Shown: positions 38,401 through 50,400 of the stretch, piece by piece | Numbering within the stretch: the stretch's first letter is position 1 | Layout of the letters: the number at the start of each line of letters is the position of its first letter | Assembly (NCBI GenBank): GCA_013398615.1 | Contig: VZSR01003022.1 | Span: 5,285,377-5,349,376, forward strand | Length of the DNA stretch: 64,000 nt | Reading direction: 5' to 3' | Source of the DNA: Brachypodius melanocephalos | Lineage: Eukaryota; Chordata; Aves; Passeriformes; Pycnonotidae | The notes under the pieces: generated by a model | Databases searched by the model: none | Told to the model about the DNA's origin: nothing | The model's input: only the letters and a program-made list of their open reading frames with translations | Translations under genes and position numbers: made by a program

Positions 38401-41400
38401 CCAGATAAAGTGCGTCATGTTTATATGGAGGTGTCACGTAAGGGCCTCAACCAGCTTTCCCAGTGAAATGGCAGGGGAGGAGACTGGGGTTTCCATGTGG
38501 TCCTGGTGACCACAATGAAGCAACTCTGTTTCTGCCTTCACTTTTTTTTCTCTGCTCTTCATGTGCAAGACATGGGAGGAGGGACCCAGCAGCAGAATGT
38601 GAGCTCCCCAGCACCCAGCAGGAGCCTGAGCTCTGGCTCTCCTGCTTTCCCTGCCACTTCCCTTCTCATGGGCTGCAGAAAGTGATGTCAGGGGAGAGGA
38701 GAAGCAGCAAACTATATCTGTGGGACATCAGGTGAAGAAAGCTTGTCATACTGGGGCTGTACACTCCCACAGGCACAGCATCCATAGACATCCTTCCCAG
38801 CCACCACCAGTTTAGAACAGGCTTCAACCCACACTGCCCCCCACCCCCCAAAAAAAAGTCATAACTTGTAGCATTTTGTCTTCTCCATTCTCTGAGAACT
38901 TTCTAGACCTGACAGAAGTTACCATTGTGGAGAAGCCTTTTTGTGTATTTTTGCCCCAAATCTGCCTTTTGGAGGCCTGGGAAAGCCTCTTGGATGCTGT
39001 CCTTGCTCCTGCTGGCCACTTCCATGGGATGCCATTAAGTGCTTCTCATCTCTGTTAAATTGTCCAGACCAATCTCATGAACTCATGGAGAGTAAATGAC
39101 TTCTTTGTGACAATGTAATGCAATTAGTGCTAATTGTAGAGTATGTAATGTCTGCAACACATCTCTGTAATTACAGTAGAACTTGCTGAAGATGAGAATA
39201 ATGCTGTATTATCAAAACTCTACTTAGGGAAACACAGCTTTGGCTGTAGGTTACAGAGTTGTGTGGGGAAAAAGGGGAGGGGAAAAACAAGTGATGAATG
39301 GCACAATTATGTTGCATTATTTTTAGAGGAGGGGATTTGGGAAATTTGTTTGCAAAAGAACACTTTGAAGGTTAACAGGCATTGAAAGCAGCTTTTGCCC
39401 TTTAAAGATGATTCAATATCATTTTGACATCTCCCAGCATAAGACACAGATGTACTGAGGATGGATGCTTGTTTGCATCCCAAAATACGCAGAAGTGCTT
39501 TTGGTTTAATGCTGACTGGGGCTTGGGCTAGTGAGCCAGAGCTGTGGGATGGAGATGTGCCCTGACTTGGTGTCTCCCTGGCCACTGTAGGACCCAGCAT
39601 CCACTGTCTCCCCAGCAGGGCACAGGAACACCCTCTTTGCTCAGTCTGTGGGAAGAGGATAGCCACAGACTGAGATCTCCCTTCTGCTCAGCTGGAGCCA
39701 GCCCTAGCCCCACACTTTGCAGCAGTCCCAGCAGCTTGCAGGAGCACAGCTTGTTCTGGCTTTGTTCAGATAAGGACTTACATGAACCTCTGCATCCTTG
39801 TAGATTGAAATGGGCTTTAAGCCATCCTCATCAAAAAACCCTATGGTGTGATTTTGGAGTTATCCCGTGCAGGGCCAGGAGCTAGGCTTTGATCTTTATG
39901 GTTCTCTTCCAGCTCAGGAGATTTTATAATTTTATTCTATGACTCTAACCCCAAAACAACAAAAATCCCTAATGGTCTATTGTTTTCCCATGAAAGAGCT
40001 TTACACCAGGGGATAATTTGGAGCTTTAAGTGCTCATAGGGTTCCTCCCTGCCTTCCTGTGCCCACGTTCTGCTCCCCACCAAGCAGGGCTGTGCATCAT
40101 CCCCTGTTTGAGCTGTGTGGGTGTGTGGTTACTCCAGGCTCAGTCAGTTGTTTGGCCAAGACTGAGGAGCCCTGTTTGTGCTTTGCTCACTGTAATGGTA
40201 ACGAGCCTCTTCAAAGACTTTGTAGGAACGTTAAACACTTCTAGAATATTTTGCTTATGATTGAAAAGGAATTGAGGTGGTTGGCAGGCTACTTAATTCA
40301 GGAACAGACACCACTTCTTTCTCTCTTTGCTTCTTGAGTATTTCTAATGTTTGTTATGTTTTTTTCTCTCTCTGTTGAAGGCTGTATTAAACAGTGAGCT
40401 CCACTGAAGCCTTCATAAATAACCTTAAGGATGTCTTCCTCTCTCCTGGTTTTGAGCAGTGAATTTCAGGGATGAAATAGGCTGCAGGAAACCCTGTTAT
40501 GTTCATAGGTGACAGGAGAGAAAGGGCTGCCACAGCCCCCACTCCAACCCTGTTCCATCTAAATCTGGGTGAGGTCTGAAAAGCTCTTTAGCTCAGAAAT
40601 TGGAAGGAGGGCTATGGTGCCAGACGGGTCTCTGCAGGGAGCTGTGATCCCATGGCTGCAGCAGCTGGAGCAAGATGCCTGCTGGGTGCTCTGGGTGAAG
40701 CTTCCAGCATGTGGTCTTCACCCCACAGTGCCAGATTGCTCCACAGGCAGGCAGGGTGCCTCAGAAGGGCATTTTAGCTGTACAAGGCTGATCAAGGGGC
40801 TGTTTCAGCTCCCGGGTCAGACACAGGGAAGAAAAGGCTGGTGTGGGACTGCCTACTGGAACGCCTGCTGCAGCCTCCCACTGCAAAGGCTGTTCTTCCC
40901 CCATATATTAGTCTCTTCATCCCTTAGAAACAAAACTAACAGGGAAGCAGGATGAATGTTGCTTTTTCATCCCCCCTGCCTCTGTTGAGCTGTCTGACCC
41001 AAGGAGCAGCACGTGAGGATGTGGCAGCAGTGCCCTCTGTGCTGCCTGGGCACCCCAAGCCAGCATTGGGGTGTAATTGCCCATGTAAGAGACTGATTTG
41101 CACATGCAATTACCCAATGTGCAACCACAGCCACGGCCCCTCTGGGCTGCAGGGAAAACTGCACCAAACCTGCTCCCAGGAGCCTGGCCCTCTCCTGGGC
41201 TTTCCAAGATGGATATGAGTGTCCTGGAAACTGAGAGCCTCCTCTGTGGCCCCACTGTGTCCTGACTAATCCCAAATTAGGTGCTTTGTGCTCTGAGCAG
41301 AAGTGCCAGAACAACATCAAGCCAATACTCGTCATCATGAACCTCCAGGAATTCAATATCTAGGGCTGAGCTGTGCAATTTAATGTTTTAAGTTACTTTT

Positions 41401-44400
41401 GGGTGGATAAAGGGTAGCCAAAACCTGGACACGGATGAAATCCATGGCTGTGGATGCTCTGAGCTCTATGCTGCCTTCCCACAGCCTTTGGAGCAGAGCA
41501 TCCCGAACAAGCTGCATCCCTGACTCACAGAAACCTGCTGGGTAAAAGAAAGCCCTCAGCAGTCTCCCTCGCAGCTGAGCTGACTCAAATCCACCTGTGA
41601 AAAGCTTGGAGGATTTTTTTTTTTAAAGTTTTAGGACTTTTAAAAAGGTAATTCTTTAGTTTCTTTCAGTCCTGCAGCTGAACTTGCTGCTGCTTCAAAA
41701 GGCTCATTAGTCAAGTGTCCTGGCTGGGACGCATGGTGCAGCCAGATCCAGCAGGCTGTAGGGTTCATGCTCTCTGTGTGCTATTCTTTTTCTTCTGTTC
41801 AGCTTGATTGAAATGGGTATTTTTAAAATTAAGCAACACCCACGAGTGCGGTGAGACTCGCAAGGCTCCGAACACAACCACTGGGTGAAAGCAGAGCACA
41901 GCCAAGCTGGCGAGAGCTGGGGGAAATTTCATTCCAGCTTTCTGAAGATACACCGCCACCTAAATAATTTCCCCTTGTCTTTTCCAGCACCGATGGCTTA
42001 ATATCACCCGCTGATGGCTGTGCTTTGTAGATAAAGGGTGTCTATATACCCAGTTTTGGAAGCTTTTTAACGCTGAATAAATCTCAGCCTATCTCTCCCT
42101 AGCAGTGCAGGGCTCTGAATGTGCAGGGGCTGGGCAGCTCTCGGGGGTGGCCTTGCCTGCAGCCACTGCTGCTTTGCCACCGGCTTCTCATGTGACCTTG
42201 GTCACATCCCCTTGTTGTGCAGCATCCCCAGCACACAGCTGTGAAAGGGGAGAGTTCAAGCTTTTCTTGGAAAATGCCCTCAGCAGAAACTCTCTGTGTG
42301 ACTCTCCTGGGTTTTCACAGCATCTTCTACTTCCTGAGCAGGAGTGATCCTGGTGGTGGGAGCAGAGTCAGGGCTGAGAGTGGGGTGCTTCAGAGAAGCA
42401 GTGCTGGCTATGTGTGGAAAGGACTTCATTGGGATTTCTGTGCTCTGTTAGAGGCTCTCTCAGTAAGCAGAGCCCCTTGAACCCTTCTTGTGATGCCCTG
42501 AGCATCACTTTTGGAAGCCTCTTTGCCTCAGGGTTGCTGTCTGGTATTGCACTCAGGCAATCCTTCCAGGGGAAATGGGTTTTACATGAGAGAAACCCCC
42601 ACATGCTCCAACTCAATGTCTCCAGGTGGAATAGGAATGAGTTTCACCTGCCTGGTCCATCCTGAGGCATCCCTGTTGCCTGTCAGCTGAGCCTGGGAGT
42701 TTTCCTGTTTGGAGAAGCATTTGCCAAAGGTTTGCATCAGCTCCCTCTCTGCCTCCCACCAACAGCCCGTTGTACGTCTGGCTTTGCAGATGCTCCACTT
42801 TTATTCTTAGAAAGTCCTAAATATTTCCTCTTTCCTTCTGAATAACTCCAGTGATCGGGGGTTGCTGATCACTCTGACGAGCTGTGAATCCGTCCTATTT
42901 AATGCTGAGTTTCTCTCTGAGCCTTTAACTTGGCTGGGCACCAGGTTGGTGGCAGCGGCGCTGACAGGCATCGTGCCTTCCCCTCTGAGCAGAGATGACA
43001 TTTGAATTGAAGCTTCATCAGAAGCCTTTTACACTGCAGATTTCCAATGCATAAATGCTATATATGCTGGTAAATGTACCTGTCACCTCACCAGCTGGTG
43101 ACACCCTGACATTTGCTCTCCCTGAGTATCTTCCCTTGCCAAGGATGTGGATTGATTCTTCCTGTGCTTCCCCTTGCCTTGGGAAGTGACCTTAGAGCTG
43201 GGGACTAGTGGTGTTCTCACTGGACTTGCTCTTTAGTGACTGAGCTTTACTGACACTTTTCTCTAATACTGAGTTCTCTCAAGGCATTTGAGCTGCTGGT
43301 TACCAGCAAGGTGGGGACCCTGTAGTCTGTCTGGGGCTGAGCTTGGCAGTGCTGTAACATCAGTTCTGGTAGCAGTGTCCAGCAACACAGGCAGGAGAGC
43401 ACCTTCTTGCTCTTGGTCTTGGTATTCAAGTGTTTACTCAAGCCTCTGGGTTGTTGTTCAGCTTGTTTCTTTAAATTTGGTATTATAATTGTTCTTTAAT
43501 AAGTTAAATCAAAATGCATTTTACAGCACGTCCTTTGCAGCTAACAAGCACTCACATCTCTGGAAGTGCATCTGGAGCTGTCATTAATCAGAAAATGGTT
43601 TGTCTTGGTGCATGTAACCACATGCTGCTCTGAATTTTGCTGGCAGCCTCTGTTTTAATAATGGATGAAAGAAAAGCTGTATGTTTGATATGGGCTTTTT
43701 ACCTGAATATTGTCAACCACAGAGAAATCTTTTTGAACAGCGAATGAAACTTGATGCAATGAAAGCCAGTGAAACCAGTGCCCCTCTCCTCACCTTGACC
43801 AAAGCTTGCCCAATGAAGGGAGTCCTGTGCACCGAGGAAGGGGCTGGTTTTCTACCCCCAGGTCAGGTGGGATTTTGTGAACACACTGCCTTCCTTTCTG
43901 GTCAGCGGCTGAGAGCAAATTCATGGTATCCATATGTTCCTGTCCAACCTCCATCTCCTGGGACTGTCGCATGGCTGTGAGGGTAAACAGAGAGGAATAT
44001 GTTGAGGTTATTTTATTTTAGGTATGGTTTGATCATGATCATCATTCTCATTAGAGCCTATCAGGTAGAGCCTCACTGCATTGAACATGGAGTTGTTTAT
44101 TTGAGGGCTGGAAGGGCAGCCTTCTCTACCCTGAGGCACACCTCACCTGCTGGAGGCCAGGAGGGAGCAGGGTGGGTTTGGCTGATCACAGCAAGAAGAG
44201 AAGCCTCCAGTGTGCTTCAGCCATGGCAAACCCAACATAGCACTGATGGATCCTGTGGGATTTCCAGCAGGGAGGAAAGGGACAGCACTGATACCTTGAT
44301 GCAAGGAGTGACCAAAACCTCCTCCAGAAACTTGATGCCTAGGTGAGATTGATTCAGACCGGGGCAAGCATGGAGGAAGGTTATGACTGAGAAGCAGAGA

Positions 44401-47400
44401 GCCTGTCTGTGAGATAGGGCTGGAAGAACTTGATTTGTTTGACTTTGCAAAATCAAGTCTGAGAGGAGATGTGCTTTGTCCTCTGTAAATACATGGGTGG
44501 GTAAACATCAGGGACAAATAACAGCTAGAGAAGCTACTTTAAAGACAGTGCTGCTGTAAGAATAAATGGATATGAGCTTGTCCTGAATAAATTCAGGCTG
44601 GAAGTTAGGCTTCTAGCCATCAGAGTCAGAGGGAGGGAACCACCCAGATTGTTTGGAGATAGAATTTGGTAATTTTTGGAAGAGATTAATATGCTGTGGT
44701 TCCCTAAGGCAGTGGGAGCCTGACTGTTCAGGGAGCCTCAGGGTTGTCTTCCTTACCTTTGCCTGGTTCTGCCTCTTCAAGAATATTCTGGACAGAGCTC
44801 TTGGATCTTCCCACAGCCAGAGAGCAAAGTCCTGGAGGTGTTGTGACTGATGCCTCTGTTGTGCTTAAGCAAAGGTGCCATGAGAAGTGTGAGAGGTGCT
44901 GGGGCACCCCAGGGACTTGCAGCTATCCAGGTGCATCCTAAGACTAAGTCATGTGAATGTTGTTCCTCTATGTCCTGAGCTGGGAAATAACCCTGTCAGA
45001 TAGTGGGAGCACTGGGAGGTTCCCAGGTCCATGTTGGCCCCATTTTTTATCTGCAAGCGTCACCAGTTTTGGTCCTACCTGCCAAGGGTCTCTGCTGGGC
45101 AGAGGCAGCAGAGCTCAGTGTCCTGTGCTGCTCATCTCCTGTGGCCCACAGAGGAGTCTGCACCAGGAGATGTTCTTCCTTTCAGGACTGTGGTGGTGCT
45201 CAGCACAACAAATTCAGATTCATTAGAGTATCCGTAAAATTGATAAAAACAGGGCTATGCCTGGAAATTTCCTCTCTGGAATGTGCAGGGACCTTCAGAA
45301 GCTTCTGCCTGGCCCTGTGCAAAAACAGTAACCAAAGCAGAAGAGAGAGAGAGAGAGAGAGAGCTCTGTGGCTGTGTGAGCTGGTGTATCACATTCTCTC
45401 TCATTGACTTTACCCTGACACGCAAACAAGCCTTAATTAATTCTTCTGGCAAACTTTCCTGATGGGAGAGATGCAGTAACAAGTCCCTCTGTGAGTGGTT
45501 GGCATTTGATGTTTGCTTTATAATGTTTGGTAATCTAACATTTCTCCACTGGATCCATGACACTCCTCCGTGGTTTTGTGTCTTCCTCAGGATGCTGGAG
45601 TATTCCCTGGACCTGCAGAATGTCAGCTTCTCAGCCGTCCGCACCGTCCGAGTCCTGCGGCCACTCAGGGCCATTAACAGGGTCCCCAGTAAGTCAGATC
45701 CTTATTTCACCCTGTTGGAGCCAGCTGTCTGGATCCATGCCCCAAAGATGGAAGGGCAAACCCCGATACTTTGATCTTACATCACAGCTCAAACATTTGC
45801 CCAAGCCTTGCAGTGCTGTGTCCTACCACCACTATCTGGGTTCCTTTTGACACCTGACATCAGAGATGAGTCAATAAGTTATCCAGGACAGTCTTCAGAC
45901 ACCTTCCTGTCCCATCTGAAGAGGGTGTGAGGAGGCTGCTAAAGGGCTGCAGGTGACAGGGATTGACTGAGCCAAAAGCCCTCTGCCAGGCAGTATAGGC
46001 AGTGGGGTCTGAGCCATGCTGCTCCCACTCTCCCCGGGATACTCCATCCTTCCCTGGAGGAATTTGGGTGAGGAAGTCTTGTTGTGCCTGGAGGTAGCCC
46101 CCTGGAAGGTGCTGAGGACTCCAGAGCTGGTCCCTACAACCCAAACCCCCAGCATCTCCAAAGCAGACTGGGTGGGATGGGCAGTGGCTCTTCAGTCCTG
46201 GTATATCAGGTCACAGACAAGGGTCTCAGCACTGCTTTAAGCAGCAGTAGATGGCATTGCCTGCTGCTGCATGGCAGCCCAGCCCCAGATGGCACTGGCC
46301 ATTACAAACCCTCCCAAGTGCCCCATGCAGGGCAAATCCCAGTGCTCCATGAGAGACACTGAGCACCATCTCTCTCAGATGTTGTATAGATCAGGTATGT
46401 TAAGTATAACTACAACTGCACCAGAAGCATCCTTTTCCTGGTCCTACAGTCCTGGTCATCAAATCCAGTATTGTTTTAGCCAAATTAAATCCGAGTCTGC
46501 ACTCTCCTCTCTGAACTGGCCCAATGCCTTGATGAGAACTAATCAGCTTCAGTTCTCTCTGCTGATGCTGGAAGTGCCTGGGATTTATTTATTTTCCTGC
46601 TCCTGACTCTTGAACTTAATCTGGCTTTACTGCTGATGTTTCAATCATTACAAAAGCTTCAGAATCCTGTTTGCAAGGTTGGTGATTTTTTTTTTTTTTT
46701 ATCCCCACTGCTGAACTGGTGGACAGCTGAATTTATCCACCACTGTCTAACTGGAGATGTAATTCACTTAATGTGTTTTGAAATCCTGGGTAATTTATCT
46801 TGTCTTCTCCGCAACGTAGTTACAGTGGGATAGAAATGCAAGGTGGGAAAAATAAAAAATGAGTTTTGTATGATGATCAATGCAATAACCACAGAAAGTA
46901 ATTTTAGTTAATTAGGAGTTGATGCAATGTGGTTGTTCCCCAGTAAAGAAGTAGAAGAAAAACCCTGAGAGAAGAGGTGACAGCATCAGGATAAGAGAAA
47001 AAAGTCTTCCTGAAGTATCAAAGTAAAGGGTGAAACAGTAAAGCTTTCTTTAGATAAAAGTCAATATAAGCAAGTGAGAGAATGCAGAACATGGGGAAAG
47101 AAGGAGATTGAGAGATGAGCAGAATATTACACAGATGTCAGATGAAATCAATTTTTTGTGTGTAAATGTCAAGTTGAAGTCACCATCAATTTGTCTTGTT
47201 ACAGAACTGGCTGTTCCTGAACTTGTGAGAATTAACTGCAAGAGAGAGTCCTGTGTTTTAAGGAAGAGAGAGTATTTAGGGTAGTTGAGGGGAAATAGGA
47301 AGGGAAGGGAATTTTGAAATATACTGAGTGCAGAAAGAAATATGATTGAGCAAAGGAGAACATCAGAATTTAATCAGAGGGAAGAAAGGAAACATAATTG

Positions 47401-50400
47401 CTAGAAAACTTTGGAGAAGAGGAATTGAGGAGCAGGGAAGGTACGTCTGGTGTCCAGGAGCAAGGCACGAATGAAGGAGGATGTTCCAGGGCCTTTGAGG
47501 GGAGCCAAAGGGGATGGGAAACTGTGACTGTTGACAAGCCAAATGTGGGTGATGAGGATAGAAGGAAGAGAATAGAAGAAAATATAGGTGGAAAAGTATC
47601 AGTGGAAAGGAAAAGGTTGGGAAAATGTAGCTGGAACAAGAAAATTCAACGTGAACTTTTCCCCTTTGCTTCAGGTATGCGCATCCTGGTGACGCTGCTT
47701 TTGGACACGCTGCCCATGCTGGGGAACGTCCTCCTCCTCTGCTTCTTCGTCTTCTTCATCTTTGGCATTGTGGGAGTCCAGCTGTGGGCAGGTTTGCTCA
47801 GGAACCGCTGCTTCCTCCCTGAGAACTTCAGCATGTGAGTCTGTGTGGGCAGCACCAGTGTCTCCCCAGCTTGAGGGAAGCTTGTCCCTCCAGAATCTCC
47901 TCTGTAAAAAAGCCCTTCTCTTCTGTAAATGCTACCATCAGTCCTGCTTGGGTACTCACAGAGTGAGCTGTAACAATTTGTCATTTGCATTTACAGTCTG
48001 TCCTTAACTCTCAGCTGCCAGTTGGGAACCTCTCTGATTGCTAAAAGCCTCCCAAAAAAACCCTCTGAGAACGGGAGTTCAGGCTTTCTAAATTCAGCAT
48101 ATCATTAATCTGTGACCTTTTCTATGTGGAGACGCCCAGGTCTGAATCCTCTCTAGCACCTGGTGGTGTTTATTGCCACAACTACTGTAGTCCCACCTAA
48201 ACCCCAGGAAAAGCTAATGGAACTACTGTGCATTTTGATGCTAGATACTTTTTAGCCTCAGAGCAAGAGATAGTCCCTATCCCAAGGTGTTAATTTTCAC
48301 AGATCCCTGAATTTTAAGGCCAAAAGAACTGTTGTGATCAGTTTTTGGGCCTGATGTAACGCTGTTTGGACAGTAGTTGAAATACCTGGTAGCTGACAAC
48401 CTCTTTCAGGGTTTCCATGCCTGTTTTACCTCCCTGCTTTTCTCCTCCATCCCTTCAAATGCTTGGAGAAAGGCAGGTGACTGCAAACCCTTGATGGCTC
48501 CACCAAGTTCTGCCATCCCTGTCACCTTTCAGTGGATTGCTGATTCCTCGGGGTGGATCTGACTGGATTCACACCTGGATGGAGGAATCCTACAAGCCCA
48601 AAGCCTCTCTCCTGTGCACAGTAGGACCATGTTGCTGATGCTGCTGCAGCCAGGCTGGCACAAGGCACCTTCCAACCTCTCCCACCCACCTCCTAATCAA
48701 CTCCCACCCCTCTCGCAGGTCATGCCCTTGAAATGTGGCTGGAAGTGTCATTACCAGGACATGTCCCTGTTAAGTAAATGTCGGCAGAGTAGGGAGATAG
48801 CTTCACCACCGAGTAAATCCAGTAGAGCCACAGGTTTGGGTGCTGTTTAATTGAGCCAGAATTCCAGGGGTTTAGATAGGCTTTGAAGGGTATTACAGGC
48901 AATTCTGCAGGAATTAACCAGGCTGAACTAGGCTTAAAAATATCTTTGCAAGCTTTAGTGGGAGTCCTGGCAGCATTAAGGAGATAGTGTGTGCAGAGCA
49001 AGGAGCCAGTTTCCGACTGGCCATGGGTTGTTTCATCTCTCTGAAGAGTATTTTTGCCTGGTTTGCTGTGGCAAGGCCACCCTCAGAGGGAATTTAGAGC
49101 TGATCTGTGGGCTGAATTGACACGGTGAAATGCAGATGAAGGCCCTGTCTCTGATATTTAGGAATCTTGGAAGGCCCTTGTACGTAAAGTCTCCCTAAAC
49201 AATTCCCAGAATCTCCAGAAGGACAGGAGATACAGAAGCTTAAACTGACTGATTTCAATCTTACTGCAGCAAAGACATTTCAGAGAAGCCCTGTCATGCT
49301 GAATCCTTCTCTTAGTCTCGTAATGTCAAAGCCAGAGTGCTTCCAGAGACAGCAGCTTTTCACAATGCCGTCAGAGGGATTGCCAAGGGGCCAAGTGCAC
49401 TGCCTCAGTTTCTCAAAACCCAGTAAAGGACATCAGCTCACCCTGTGGGGCTGTAGTAAGTCCAAGGGGATTCCTTCTTTAAAAAATAGCTTTAAGATCC
49501 AGAAAAGCACATATCAGACTGTGCTGTTACAGCTGTCTCCTTGCCAATTTTCCTGCAATTGGTGTGCAAACCCCAGCCCTGTCTGGACTCTTTTAGCCCC
49601 TACACGGTGGATTTGGAGCGGTACTACCAGACAGAGAACGAAGATGAAAATCCCTTCATCTGCTCCCAGCCCCGGGAGAACGGGATGCGCTACTGTCGGA
49701 GTATCCCAACACGGAGGGAAGAGGGTCTGGAGTGCACCCTGGATTACTATTCCTACAATGACACCACCAACACGTCTTGTGTGAACTGGAACCAGTACTA
49801 CACCAACTGCTCTGCTGGGGAGCACAACCCTTTCAAGGGAGCCATCAACTTTGATAACATTGGCTATGCCTGGATTGCAATATTTCAGGTGAGCCCTGAT
49901 TGCCAACTGTCACAAGGTGACAGCAGGTCCTGCCCCTAACATGTTCCCAGGGGCTGTGTAATTGCACTCCTGGCGGCTGTTTTGTACTAGTGAGCACTTA
50001 CATAGTAGTGCACAGGTGCTCAAAGTGATAGGGACACAACATGATGCCTGTTTTGAGAACGTCTCCACCTCACATGCATGGCTAAAACCCTGTGGGTGTG
50101 CAGTCTGATAATGCTGGTGTGGGGCTGAGCCTAGACGCTGCTCTTCTCTCTGCAAAATGCACTAGTGGCCCTTAAGTGCAGCTTAAGGGAAAGCAGCTGG
50201 ATTCAGCCTGGACAGCTGGTAATGTGTCTGTTGGCATTGGGAGGAGCACGAGTTGGCTCCTCAGCATCTTGTACTGCATCAAGACCTACTATGGGGTGTC
50301 AGACATGACCCAGCCAGAAGAAACATTGCCTGTGCACTTTGTTGTAACTGAGCCTTGAGGAGTTTGTTTTCCCTTCCTGTCTCCACCAGGTCATCACGCT

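Larger units (their letters stand above)
36028..45590 (+). other. CACNA1G: CACNA1G intron 3 (about 9.6 kb)
   Basis: The intron runs from GTAGGT to TTCCTCAG. It contains an LTR-like segment (about 37.1-38.0 kb), CR1-like remnants (about 39.87-39.95 and 44.37-44.64 kb) and a GA repeat (45.34 kb), listed separately. No additional phase-compatible exon encoding channel-like residues was recognised. Confidence 0.9.

Noticed and set aside
41100..41140. TGTGCAACC resembling the end of the Cav3.1 exon 1 (VCNP)
   Set aside because: It lies downstream of exon 3, lacks the preceding conserved residues and has no donor in the right place; chance match.
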